The translations under genes and the position numbers were made by a program. Below, piece after piece: positions 12,489-23,559 of a DNA stretch of 64,000 nucleotides. Position 1 is the stretch's first letter, and each line of letters opens with the position of its first letter. The notes under the pieces were generated by a model. It worked only from the letters and a program-made list of their open reading frames with translations. It made no database searches and was not told the DNA's origin. Source of the DNA: Bidens hawaiensis (Eukaryota > Streptophyta > Magnoliopsida > Asterales > Asteraceae). Location: the NCBI GenBank assembly GCA_021521415.1, contig JAIQDT010001742.1, forward strand, positions 124,001-188,000. The letters run 5' to 3'.

Positions 12489-12547
12489 CTGAACTCTGCT
12501 TCTTCCTCCGATAGTTGTAAATCCCTTCTTTAACTGAGCTCGGCTGA
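12489..12547 (-). promoter_or_regulatory. Candidate leader mini-exon (59 nt) in X LTR
   Basis: On the minus strand an acceptor-like ...CTTATACAG ends just before 12547, and a perfect donor consensus TTCAG|GTGAGTTTC follows at 12489/12488. The same pair flanks 59 nt at 51869-51927 and 55 nt at 46468-46522. Prediction from consensus only. Confidence 0.5.
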
Positions 12548-13158
12548 CTGTATAAGTTACACGTATCAATACTCGCCTGATTTAATCTGGTGGCCTAGTA
12601 TTAGCTTACTTTTACTTATCGTTTTTAATCTATTTTCTAATCGAACTTGACTTTAGGCGAAGTTAAACCTTAGGCGAACTTGGCTTTAGGCGAAGTTGTC
12701 ATCAGGTGAACTTGGCTGTAAGCGAAGTTATCAATTAGGCGAACTTGGCCTCAGGCGAAGTTATCGCTTTGAAGGCGAAGTTATCGATTTGAAGGCGAAG
12801 TTGCCCAGTTCGCGGCGAAGTTGCCCAGTCCAGCCGCTGTTTGGTTTCTATCAAGCATTTTGGCGATTTTAACACCCTTGTTATGGTTCAACATCACCCA
12901 CTACGTTCCCCAACCATTTTCGGTCGTTTATACACTATAAAGCTTGGATCTTTAAACTTCAAAGATCAAGAATCATACCTTTTTGAGCTTGTTTGGATCT
13001 TGTTTAACTTGTTTAATCACAACTAATCGCTCACCCTCTCTCGGATCTTGTTCGCTCCTCTCCTCGGCCGCCGGCGGTGTATGTGGTGTGTGTGTTTTGG
13101 GTGTGTGTAGAGATATGGATAAATGGATGGAATGGAAAGGATTGGGGTTTAAGGGGGT

Positions 13159-13166
13159 ATTTATAC
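13159..13166 (-). promoter_or_regulatory. TATA box of X 5' LTR
   Basis: Minus strand GAGTATAAATACCCCC about 165 bp from the LTR start. Same position and flanks in the other X LTRs (3078-3085, 43000-43007, 53309-53316). Confidence 0.65.
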
Positions 13167-13334
13167 TCCCTCAAGCCCATGGACCGAAGGCCCATATTTC
13201 CTTTTGGTCCATATCCAAACCCATCTAATTATCCTACTAAGTCTTCATAATATGCTGTTCCATTAACTCGTTTATTTCACCCGACAAAATAATATATTAA
13301 ATATTACTTAGAAATTTCGGGATGTTACAAATTG

Positions 13335-14283
13335 CCATGTTATTCGTGACCCCATTATTTACAATTAATTACTATGATGGTCATGACTTTGATGTTTTAT
13401 CCATGTTGTTATTGATAACCTAAGTTTTCCTGGTTTCCATGTTATTATTTCAAGAATCAACAAACTTATTCATCGATTTTATTATTCTTAAACCTCAATG
13501 TATACATTTATACAGTATTACTAACTTTGAAAGTTTTATTTATTTATTTATTTTATTTTGAACCCCAATAGCTCATTTATCAAATCCTAGATTTTGGATT
13601 ATAAAGTTTTTGTACATTAAAAGAGTTCTCTTTCATTGATGTCTTGCAAAACCACACAATATGGCAAACCATGTGGACCATGCGATTAACAAAGTAATTA
13701 CGGGTGCACACGTAATTATCAAAGTCCTCGCATGGAAATTATAGTAATAATAGTTGTGTGCAATAACTCGAAACTTGGAATTATTTATTTATTTTATTTT
13801 GAACCCCAATAGCTCATTTATCAAATCCTAGATTTTGGATTATAAAGTTTTTGTACATAAAAGAGTTCTCTTTCATTGATGTCTTGCAAAACCACACATT
13901 ATGGCAAACCATGTGGACCATGCGATTAACAAAGTAATTACGGGTGCACACGTAATTATCAAAGTCCTCACATGGAAATTATAGTAATAATAGTTGTGTG
14001 CAATAACTCGAAACTTGGAATAATTTTGGAACGACGGGACAAATGTAATATGATAAGGGCATGGTGGATACTCCGCTGGTACATCCTATATATATAAGTG
14101 TCCTTGTCATATTTCTCATTTGTGGCGTCTTCGGGTCATTCAAAGATCGACGTTATTTCTTTTAGTTAAATATGTATATATAAAAAATGTTAAAACTTTT
14201 AACAACTCACTATACTAGTTTTTTTCTATTAAAATTTTATTTTATTTTAATTTCGGGATGAAATTTCTAAAAGTTGTGAATCC
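13335..14283 (+). other. W internal region, right part, with 241-bp tandem duplication
   Basis: Non-coding. GAACCCCAATAGCTCATTTA starts at 13560 and again at 13801, and the two copies differ by only a few bases and one indel. The block TAATTATCAAAGTCCTCGCA and a TGGATACTCCGCTGGTACAT stretch also occur, diverged, just before the 3' LTR of the Y element (57220-57350), so W and Y share this part of their ancestry. Confidence 0.75.
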
Positions 14284-14828
14284 TGTAACATTCGTTAGTT
14301 TTCAAACCCGAAAACCCGACCCATTTTAAATTTTTGATTTTGTTTATATATATATATATCCAGTTTCGTTTCATGTATTTTATGTATTTCATGTGACATT
14401 CGTAAATTTCTATTATTTGTATTGTGTTTGTTAAAACGGCCAGTTTTATTATTGGTGTGATTCGGTTAATTATACTTATACTCACATGTTAAAAATTTCG
14501 TATGTAATAGTTTTTCTTTCATAAAGTTATTTAATGATATTAATCATTACTAATATGTATATAAATAAAAATTATATCACTCATGATTTTTCTTTATTCA
14601 AATATCACATAAATAACATTATTGATGCATATTCAAAGTACATCATTTTAATCTAGTTATGTCACATTTATTTTTGTCATATTTATTTTTACCTAAAGTT
14701 ATTTATTTTTAAAAGATGAAAAATATCTTCCTACACCATTCAAATTTTAGTCAAACCTCCTCCTCCAAATCACTCTCATAATCAATTTAATCATAAAAAC
14801 ATTCTAAAGAATAACCTCCTTATTTTAG

Positions 14829-14914
14829 TATAAATAAGAACTCACTCCCACCCCTTTTATTTTTGCACCATTCTTTGTCAAGTTCACGAGATTATTTTTT
14901 TTTCATTTCAATGG
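14829..14914 (+). promoter_or_regulatory. W LTR TATA box and candidate exon-1 donor
   Basis: TATAAATA at 14829-14836 and TTCAATG|GTAAGATTTT with the donor GT at 14914-14915, giving a short first exon. Same order as in families X and Y. Confidence 0.5.
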
Positions 14915-15779
14915 TAAGATTTTAATTATTCAAGTCTTCTTCATCTTATTTCTATTTATTTTAATTTTTGTTCATACTAGTTAATCAAATGGTCACATGA
15001 CTATAACACAATCATGTCTAGGAATTCACATAATCCATACACCATGGTGTATAGAGTGTATGAGACAAAGAACGAGGAGTTGATCGATTACACGAAGGTC
15101 ACACATGAAACGTTCTTACATCTTTATTTATCTGTTTTAAATCTTTATTTTTTTATTCAAATGACCCAAGGATTTTTGATGATATATGCTCATAAATTTT
15201 ATATAATCATATCCAAAAAACGTCCATAATTTTATTTCATCAAAATCATTTTCAAAATCGTTAAAATATTGCTTTTAGCAATATTTTAGTTTTGACATTA
15301 GATATAGCTGTTAACGAAAGATGCATATCTTGTTCATAACAAACTGAAAAAGTGCAATACCAAATTCTATGATGTACTTCATTGAAGTAAGGTTCCAAAA
15401 ACTATTTTTACGCATTTTAATTCATTCATATGAATTCGCAATCAATGTTTTATAAACAGTGCGCAGATTCGTACCGTCAGATTTACATGGCTGTTTTGGC
15501 CTATTTAGGTTACGAATTTGTAAAACCTTTTCAAATGAAAGTTGTTAAACAAATTTTAATTTATTAGACTGGAAAGTTTTGCTTTAAAATAAAATTGTTT
15601 GATATTATAAATACCTTAAACAAAACAGACCAGTTTCCTGTCCAATAAACTGATTTTGTATTTCATCTTCCTTTTTTGATATTTTCCTTGTTTTAATACT
15701 ATTATTTACTCCTTTGATTTAGTATTATTTAAACTTTACAACCCCCTTAGTTTTTAATTATTATATTTTTTATTTATAG

Positions 15780-15853
15780 TTCGTGAGGATCGATCGTTCA
15801 ATTTTATTAACGCGCTTTCGGTTGTCATTTCAAGTTTGGCTTTAAACTCAAAG
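15780..15853 (+). promoter_or_regulatory. Candidate leader mini-exon (74 nt) in W LTR
   Basis: A T-rich acceptor (TTTTTTATTTATAG) ends at 15779, and CTCAAAG|GTGAGTTTCTCAC gives a perfect donor at 15853/15854. The Y LTRs have AAG|GTGAGTATCTCAC at the equivalent place. Confidence 0.5.
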
Positions 15854-16331
15854 GTGAGTTTCTCACACCCCCTTTTTATTCTTTTACTACGTTTGGGGGT
15901 AGCATATATATCCTATCAATATTACAATTTCATTATTCATTATTTACAAACTACAATTCGTTACATAGACTTGTGTGTTTATTTGCTTACTTGCTCAAAG
16001 ATTACGTGCTCATGGTTTCCTCATTAAGTTTGATCATAAGCCCCCTATGCACTTAGGACCTCGATGTTATGAGTGGAATAGGGACCCACGATCCGAGTAC
16101 GTTGGTTATTACCAATAGAAAAGACACTTGCGCTATTATCTGAGTACGCTGGTGCATAATCGCAACTGGAAAGGACCTTACTTGCTCATTTACTCTTGTT
16201 CATAGAATTGTAGATTTTTATGTATTTATATCAAAATTTTTGTGAACTCACCAACTATTCATTTAGTTGACATTATTTTATATGTATGCTACATGTACAC
16301 TTATTAGAGGATGAAATGACGAAGACATTAG

Positions 16332-17179
16332 TGTTGGGTTTTAGCAAGATTATCATAGTCCAAAATAACCATTTATTAAGGAAAACGCAGCAGAAAAATT
16401 AGTTTTAAATCTTGTTAACCATTACACATAAACCCGTTTATGTTAAACCCAATCCAGGATCCATATACGACATGCATGCTATCAAAACACAACCATAGAG
16501 TGTTAACATACATACCTTCAAGTCTACGGATTTGAAGGAGATGAACGATTGAATGACGAGCTTCCAATGGAGGAAACCTCAAGCTTGTATACCAGAACAA
16601 GCTCCAGCACACACCTTAGGTTGCTAGGGTCCTTTTACACTCTTGCAAGAACAAACCTTTTGTTCTTCTTCTTCTTCTTCTTCTTGTTCCCGGCTTCTAT
16701 GGAGAGAAAGAAGAGAGAGTTGTGTGTGTGAGAGAAGGTGTAAATGTTGATGCAACCAAGAATTTGATCTACCAATAACACACTTTGCATGTATTGGAAG
16801 AAACAAAAGGAGGAGAGAAAAGAGGAAAGAGATTTTCCCACCCAAATTTCAAATCCCCTTTTATTACTTACCATTTATTTATTTATAATGTTTATGTTAT
16901 AAAACATAACATAAGTAACATGCAATATGTTATTTAACCAATTTAAATAACAACTCTCAAAATATAAATTATCCATATAATTTATTTAACACACAAATGC
17001 AAATATTTAGAAAATCCAATTTCCAAATATTATAAGTGTTGATAATCATTACTTAGATCATATCTAAAAATAATTATCGTGGTTTTTGTCTAGCTTGTTA
17101 TTGGGTATGACCCGACTTGGATCAATACGTACTAGCCACATCAACTCTAATATGTGTCTCGGGCAGATCGATTCCAACA
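16332..17179 (-). repeat. 3' LTR of minus-strand copia
   Basis: 848 bp, TGTTGGGTTTTAGCAAG...ATTCCAACA on the plus strand. Next to it internally the minus strand reads AAGTGGGAGGT, a likely polypurine tract. Includes a TTC/GAA microsatellite (16662-16685) that differs in length between the two LTRs. Confidence 0.9.
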
Positions 17180-17987
17180 ACCTCCCACTTGCACAAGATA
17201 CATATAAGATTGATGCAAATAGCAAATACCGCCTAACAACGGTTTACTATCCCTAATACGCATGACGAAGTGCCATTCAATAACATCAGCCCCTTCAAGT
17301 CCCATACTTGAAATGATTTAGGTGAAACTATCATTTATCCTTTTGCCACAAATGCCATGTTAAATCCAGAGACACAGAGTGATCATTCTCTGTTGATATA
17401 ACTTTTCAGGCTTTAGACATTTAACTCTCAACGAATAAGAGGGACAAATCCCGTATTGACTACATACGTCTCTCACTATCACCTTGTACAATACTTGAGC
17501 TTAGCCTTATGTACTGACATATTTCAGAGCAGCAAAGAACTAAGTCAAAGTATAATAGTCGGCGATATCAAGACCCAATATGTATCTCAGGTCGGAGGAT
17601 ACTATAATGTTCGCCTTTACTCAAGTTTACTTATGATCACAAATCACAAGGATTCCATGCAGTAAAACTGAGGGCGGGTCATGTCCAATATTTATCCCAT
17701 AAATATCTATGAACCTTGGCAGCAAACCCTTTGCTATATTCATACCTCATGAATATCTACCAATCCAAGTTCATAATAGTCTTGCCTTCATATTTGTTCC
17801 CACAACTATGATCGACTACAGACGTTTAGAATAATTCAATTACTCACCGATTTAAACATGCTAAAATGGAACATAACTCAAAAGTTATAATCATAAACCA
17901 TAATCATATGAATGAGTCAAAATAACAATTGTTCCGATATCCAAATACATATTTTTGATCAAATCCAATCACTAGAATATCGAAGTC
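17180..17987 (-). other. Non-coding 3' region of minus-strand copia
   Basis: Between the RNase H end and the 3' LTR. No coding family recognised; begins with the polypurine tract at the LTR edge. Confidence 0.6.
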
Positions 17988-19569
17988 CTAAGGCGCAAGT
18001 ATGACCCTCATGCTTCGGCCTTTCAAGGAGCTTCGTGAGTGGATCTGTAATGTTTTGATCAGTGTGAACTTTGCGAATACATATCTTTCCCTTTCAACTT
18101 CATCCCTTATGTAGTTGAATCTCCGCTCAATGTGCCTAGTCTTTTGATGTGCACGGGGTTCCTTCATTTGAGCAATCGCACCCTCGTTGTCACAAAAGAT
18201 TTCTAGAGGGTCCTGAATGGTACGGACTACCCCTAGATCTGCAATGAAATTTCTAATCCACGCAGCTTCTTGAGCTGCTAAGGAGGCGGCGATGTATTCC
18301 GATTTAGTGGTGGACAAGGCTACCATTTCTTGTTTTGCGCTCTTCCAAGAGACAGCACCACCATTTAGAACGAAAACATATCCCGATTGTGATCGAGAAT
18401 CATCTCGATCAGTTTGGAAACTCGCATCCGTGTAACCCTTTACAACGAGCTCCTCCTCACCAGAGCCATATATAAGAAACATATCCTTAGTCCTCTTAAG
18501 GTATTTCAATATGTTCTTAACTGTCATCCAATGGCTAGTTCCTGGATTTTGTTGGTATCGACTTGTCATGCTCAAAGCGCATGACACATCCGGTCTGGTG
18601 CAAATCATGGCATACATGATGGATCCTAGAGCAGATGCATATTGGATTCCACTCTTTTTGTCTTGCTCATCCTTTGAGCTTGGACATTGAGAAACACTCA
18701 ACATTATTCCTCTTTGAATAATTACCAAACTTTTCTTAGAGTTTTCCATCTTAAACCTTTTCAAGATTTTGTCAATGTATGCACTTTGATTCAAACCTAT
18801 CAACCACCTTGATCTATCCCTATAGATCCTTATTCCCAGAATATAGGCGGCCTCACCAAGATCCTTAATGGAAAAACAGCTTCCATGCCAGGCTTTTACA
18901 CCTTCCAAGGTTGGAATGTCATTTCCAAACAGTAATATGTCGTCGACATATAATATCAGAAAGGTAATGATGCTCCCACTAGCTTTCTTATACACACAAG
19001 CCTCATAAGCATTTTTGATGAATCCAAACTTCTTAACTTTATCATCAAATCGGTGATTCCAACTTCTAGATGCTTGTTTCAATCCATAGATTGATTCTTC
19101 ATCTTGCATACTTTATTAGGATGTTGTGGATCGAGAAAACCTTCAGGCTGAACCATATAGACATCTTCCTCAAGATGGCCATTTAGAAAAGCAGTCTTGA
19201 CATCCATTTGCCATATCTCATAGTCGTAATATGCAGCTATGGCAAATAATATCCTAATAGACTTTAACATCGGCACGGGCGAGAAAGATTCATCATAATC
19301 AACCCCTTGAGTTTGAGTGAAACCCTTTGCTACAAGTCTAGCTTTATAAGTATCCAAGTTTCCATGCATATCAATTTTCTTCTTGAAAACCCATTACTTC
19401 CAACCAGTTTGGAGTTTAGAGGTGGTGTAACCAAGTCCCATACATGGTTATCATGCATGGATTTCATCTCAACGTTCATGGCTTCCAGCCATTTGTCACA
19501 ATCAGATTGTGACATTGCATCTCGGTATGTGGTTGGTTCGTCGGAATCTATCACATAGCATCCATCCAT
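17988..19569 (-). pseudogene. Copia reverse transcriptase and RNase H, frameshifted
   Basis: Read on the minus strand in three overlapping frames: 19330-19569 (pol linker and start of RT, WLEAMNVEMKSM), 19079-19369 (RT fingers, ARLVAKGFTQ and WQMDVKTAFLNG) and 17988-19109 (palm with the catalytic LYVDD near residue 54, then SRYQQNP, then RNase H with YTDASF and a SEYIAAS motif). The reaction would be RNA-templated DNA synthesis and hybrid RNA removal. Frameshifts near 19370 and 19090 disable it, although the YVDD and the RNase H acidic residues survive. Confidence 0.85.
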
Positions 19570-20380
19570 GAAAAATCCATATCTTTCAGGTGGGGTGCTA
19601 ATTCTACCAGATTTGCGAACGTTTTGTGTGTTTTAATCAACCATTTAATCATCATCAACAACCTCTTGTTGATTGCTAGTGTCAACCAAACGTGTATCGG
19701 CTTGTGGTTCTCGATCCTCCTCGAGTTCCATAGTTCTTTAGTTCCTTCCATAAGGAACCTTCTTTCCAAGAACTTAGCTTTGCGAGCTATAAACACTTTA
19801 TGCTCATTTGGATTGTAGAAGTAATATACCATCGAATCTCCGGGATATCCTACAAAGATACACTTAGTGGATCGGCTTTCCAGTTTGTCTTGGGTGTGGA
19901 TTTTGACATAAGCCTCACAACCCCATACCCTTATATATGATAATGATGGAACCCTTCCATGCCATATTTCAAAAGGTGTCCTTTCCACTTTCTTGGTTGG
20001 TGCCATATTTAGAATACAGGCAGCAGAGATCAGTGCGAAACCCCAAAATGATAGAGGTAATGTGCTTCTATCCATCATGGATCGAACCATATCCAATAAA
20101 GTTCGATTCCTCTTTCAGACACACCATTATGTTGTGGTGTTCCAGGTGGAGTAAGTTGTGAGACAATCCCACAACTCCTAAGATGTTCTAGAAATGCATC
20201 AATTGAGGTATTCACCTCCTCTATCGGAACGTAGTACTTTGATTGTTTTGTTGAGTTGATTTTGTACTTCATTTTGGAAGACTTTGAACATTTCAAAGGC
20301 TTAATTTTTGTGTCTTCATAAGAACACATACCCGTAGCGACTATAATCGTCGGTAAAGGTAATGAAGTATCTTTCACCAT
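19551..20380 (-). pseudogene. Copia integrase, C-terminal half, frameshifted
   Basis: Two overlapping frames (20075-20380 and 19551-20096). The first holds the PQHNGVSER motif with the third catalytic residue (E) of the DDE triad. The SDRGGEY motif with the second aspartate is present but in a different frame. The second frame has the post-catalytic copia region (LPLSFWGFAL, then a CIFVGYPG motif). It would join retrotransposon DNA to the target; not functional as it stands. Confidence 0.8.
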
Positions 20381-21404
20381 TCTTTGTCATTGTCTTAAAA
20401 GGACCACATACATCCGAATGTATGATACCTAATAAGTCTTTCGCCCTTTTATTAGTTCCACTAAATGGCTCTTTGGTCATTTTTTCCAATAAACAAGATT
20501 CACATTCATCAAATGAATCATCCCTTGATTTCAAAAGACCATTATTTTGAAGTGTATGGATGCGATCCTTGTTTATGTGACCAAGGCGACAATGCCAAAG
20601 AAATGTTTTACTCAAATCCAATTTGAGTCTTTTGGTGTTTGCTTGGTACAACGAGTTATCAACGGATATGTTTTCATGAACTAATTCATAAATGCCATTA
20701 AACGGTATCGATTTAAAATAAAAGATATCATTCATGAAAACATAAAACCCATTGTCTACAAACTTGAAATCATAACCAAATTGTCTTAATACAGAAACAG
20801 AGATAATATTCATAGTCAAACTAGGAGAATACATAATGTTTTTCAAAATAACTTCCAAACCATTTGGAAGCTTCAAAACATAATCTCCTCGGGCTTGGAC
20901 GTCAACCTTTGCTCCATTGCCCATGAAGAGACTTAAATCTTCTTTCCTGAAATCATTTCTTCTTTTGAACCCCTGCAATGAATTGCAGATATGAGTTCCA
21001 CATCCGGTATCCAATACCCATGTGTTAGAAGAAACAATATTAAGATCAATATGGATCATGAAAGTTGTACCTGAGGTTTGCTCCGCATCCCTCTTAGCTT
21101 TCAACTCCTTGATATAGGTTGGACAATTTCTCATCCAGTGACCTATTTCCCCACAACCAAAGCACGGATCCTCAGCGCTAACCTTTAGCTTCTTGAGTTT
21201 GGGTTCCGCCTTTGCCTTTCCCTTGAACCCCTTCTTGACTTTCCCTTTACCAACGGCAACCTTTGCCTTTGGTTCCGGGTGATGCCTCTTTTTCAAGCCA
21301 CCCTCATTGATCGTGAGAATAGGTAAAACCTTTTTACCCATGCCGGCTTCGGCTGTTTTAAGCATTGTGTGAAGCTCACCAATGCTTTTGTCCCATCCGT
21401 TCAT
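20316..21404 (-). pseudogene. Copia Gag C-terminus, protease and integrase N-terminus
   Basis: One open frame of about 362 codons. Order: lysine-rich Gag C-terminus, a CCHC knuckle CFGCGEIGHWMRNC near residue 81, the aspartic protease with WVLDTGCGTH near residue 130 (catalytic D-T-G), the pre-integrase HHCC region (WHCRLGH, later CESCLLEK), and the first integrase aspartate in IHSDVCGP. An in-frame stop lies upstream at about 21405 and the frame is lost at the downstream edge. Confidence 0.85.
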
Positions 21405-21494
21405 GTTTTAGTTCATGACGAATGTCTCAAACCTTTTAGTTAGGCCGTTCAGGATCAAATCCGTGGCTAACTCTTTTGAGACGGGATAGTTAAG

Positions 21495-21964
21495 TCATTC
21501 AAGCCGATCAATGTGGCTTTTCATCTTAAGCACATAAGATGACACGGATTGGGTTTCTTCCATATGACATGCATGAAGTGCTCGAACCGTTTCGAAGCGC
21601 TCCACCCTAGCTTGAGTAAGGAACATTTTCTTAAGCTGGGTGATCATGTCATACGCCCATGATTCTCGAAATCCTTTTGGATCTCGGGAATCATTGTTCC
21701 CAACATGAGACAAGAAACTTGCACCAAATCTTCGGTGTATTTCAGCCAATCCGCATAGGCATCCAAGTTGTTGACATCGGGTTCATCGGGAATATGATCA
21801 TCTAAAATATAGGACTTCTTCTCTTGCTTGAGAACAATTCTCACATTTCGATACCAGTCCATAAAGTTGTTAAAGTTTAGATGATCCTTATCCAGAATGG
21901 ATCTAAGTGATAGATTATGCACATAAGGGATAATGGCGTTCTGTGGATTGTTGATTGCGGCCAT
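21495..21964 (-). pseudogene. Copia Gag N-terminus, frameshifted
   Basis: The ATG at 21964 opens a 106-codon frame with the copia gag signature (LNFNNFMDWYRNVRIVLK, later YADWLK). A frameshift near 21700 passes to a second frame ending at 21495 (LKKMFLTQARVERFETVRAL, then VSSYVLKMKSHIDRLE). This is the UBN2-type capsid region of copia elements. Confidence 0.8.
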
Positions 21965-23559
21965 CTATAAAAGAATTTAACAAAGTTCAATTTAGTATTT
22001 TCGATATCAATAAATTTTAATCTTTAATAACCTTTAATGTCTCCAAGACAATTAATGATTAAATCTAGAATCCAACGTTTCATTCAAATAATAGTTAGGT
22101 GACCCTTATCCTACTATTCAAATTAACAAGGTAGTCAACGTTTGACAATTGCAACCCTTTGCAACTTCTAGTTTTATGGGATTGGTTAAACATCATATGT
22201 TTAGTTGGCATGTTTAATCCCATCAACACCTTTGAACGCCAATGTGTCAGTGACCCTATTCACATGGTTTCAAATTCAAGTCGTCCTACTTACACACACG
22301 TGTGATTTTAAACATACAAGTGGTTAGGTGACCCTCATCCCACAAGTATTGTAAAACCACCTCAAGATCACAAGTTTTCTTAAATGTGGTTAGGTGACCC
22401 TATTCCGCAATTCAAGTCTACAAGTGACTTAAGTGTCGTATAAAAGGATGGTGTTCAACTTGTTTTTAAAAGGGATTTTAGTTTTCAAAACACTAGATTG
22501 GAAAACTATTTAATGTACCTTCCATTTGCATGCATTCAAATGTATGGTACCTTTGAAAACCAATTTTCAAGATCCTTTTAATAAAACCCATTTTATTATG
22601 AAATCATTAATAGTTAATAAAACCAATTTTATCACTTAATAATTTCAAAGGAATCACTTTTATGCTAGTTGTCGATTTTAATTGTTAACATCCAAACGTG
22701 ATAAAACAATAAAATTAAAACAACCATACAAGCATAAAATACAAGCACATATCCATAACCATAGCCACCTAAATAGACAACACTTGTTGACCGAAACAAG
22801 TGTGTCAAAAGGTCTCTCCTAAGGGACGAGAATGACACAAGGCATGTGTCGGTGAACTCCCACTTGATCCCGCATCCATATGCTTCAAGTGTCCACCTTA
22901 TGTTGTGACTCTTCCACTTTATTTGGGCTTCCATATGGGCTCCAACTTCAGCTCCTAGCTATCTTGGGCCTCCAAGTTTGGGCTTTGGTCATTAGGCTAA
23001 AATCCCATCTTAGACTATGAGGTCCATTAAGGCCCAAAACCAAAAACGTAACCTTGTTGCATCTTCTTTTACAAAAAAAATATGTATCCTAATACATTTT
23101 CTCTAGTAAAAGAAATACAACTAATCTACTTATTATTACAAACAAATATGAAATAAATAAATAGATTACAAACCCAAATAAATGAATATTACAACCAAAT
23201 TGAATATTGAATAAATCAAAACACAAACACATCCAAAGGTCAAGGCTAGGTTATGAACATCCAAATGCACATCCAAATATGCAAGGTCTTAGAAGACCAA
23301 AATGGTTCCCCTCTTACCCATAAAACTTTCGGCCAAGAGAAACAAAACCGAAAGTTTCGGGTTTTGTCCAAACAAAATAATTAATCATCCATATGACTTA
23401 ATTCTTCAAGATTATCACATGCATGTAAAGTATAATCTTGAAGAACCAAGGGGTAACCAAAAGGCAAAAACTTTCGGCTATATGGTGAACCACACCATAA
23501 AACCTGAGAATTTTTAGATCTATGAAGCATGTATCCGTATAAGCGGCTCTTGATGTCAT
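21965..23559 (-). other. Long 5' leader of minus-strand copia with repeated GGGTCACCTAAC motif
   Basis: About 1.6 kb between the 5' LTR and gag, without genes. The minus-strand word GGGTCACCTAAC occurs at about 22092-22110, 22322-22340 and 22385-22405, with a variant near 22250. Leader repeats could take part in packaging or dimerisation, but that is speculation. The base run next to the 5' LTR (ATGACATCAAGAGCC on the minus strand) is only loosely like a Met-tRNA primer site. Confidence 0.6.

Larger units (their letters stand above)
6046..13329 (-). mobile_element. Complete gag-only (TR-GAG-like) family X gypsy element, TSD AATTG
   Basis: Two near-identical LTRs (6046-8611 and 10739-13329) flank only about 2.1 kb of internal DNA on the minus strand. 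Read in sense, the 5' LTR starts TGTAACATCCC and ends GGGGCCTTACA. It is followed by a Met-tRNA primer site, a gag with zinc knuckles, about 0.5 kb of non-coding DNA, a purine-rich tract and the 3' LTR. AATTG flanks both sides. There is no protease, integrase or RT, and no room for them. This matches the published concept of terminal-repeat elements that keep only gag (TR-GAG). Movement would need enzymes from an autonomous relative; the X copy at 42840 still has protease. Confidence 0.9.
10739..13329 (-). repeat. 5' LTR of the gag-only X element
   Basis: 2,591 bp. Read in sense: TGTAACATCCC start at 13329, TATA at 13166-13159 (about 165 bp in), donor-like AAAG|GTATGA at 12979/12978, a motif array at 12830-12650, a candidate mini-exon at 12547-12489, the minisatellite at 11815-11620, and the end GGGGCCTTACA at 10739. 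U3 is therefore very short and the R-U5 leader more than 2 kb. Confidence 0.9.
14284..16331 (+). repeat. W 3' LTR, left part (continues at 24407)
   Basis: Starts TGTAACATTCGTTAG. Interrupted by the minus-strand copia at ATTAG (16327-16331, repeated 24402-24406). Contains a TATA box and candidate splice signals listed separately. Intact length would be about 2.2 kb. Confidence 0.8.

Noticed and set aside
16549..16845. Small ORFs at 16549-16874 with Phe/Leu or Glu/Lys runs
   Set aside because: Products of the TTC/GAA microsatellite in the copia LTR; the sister LTR differs in length there.
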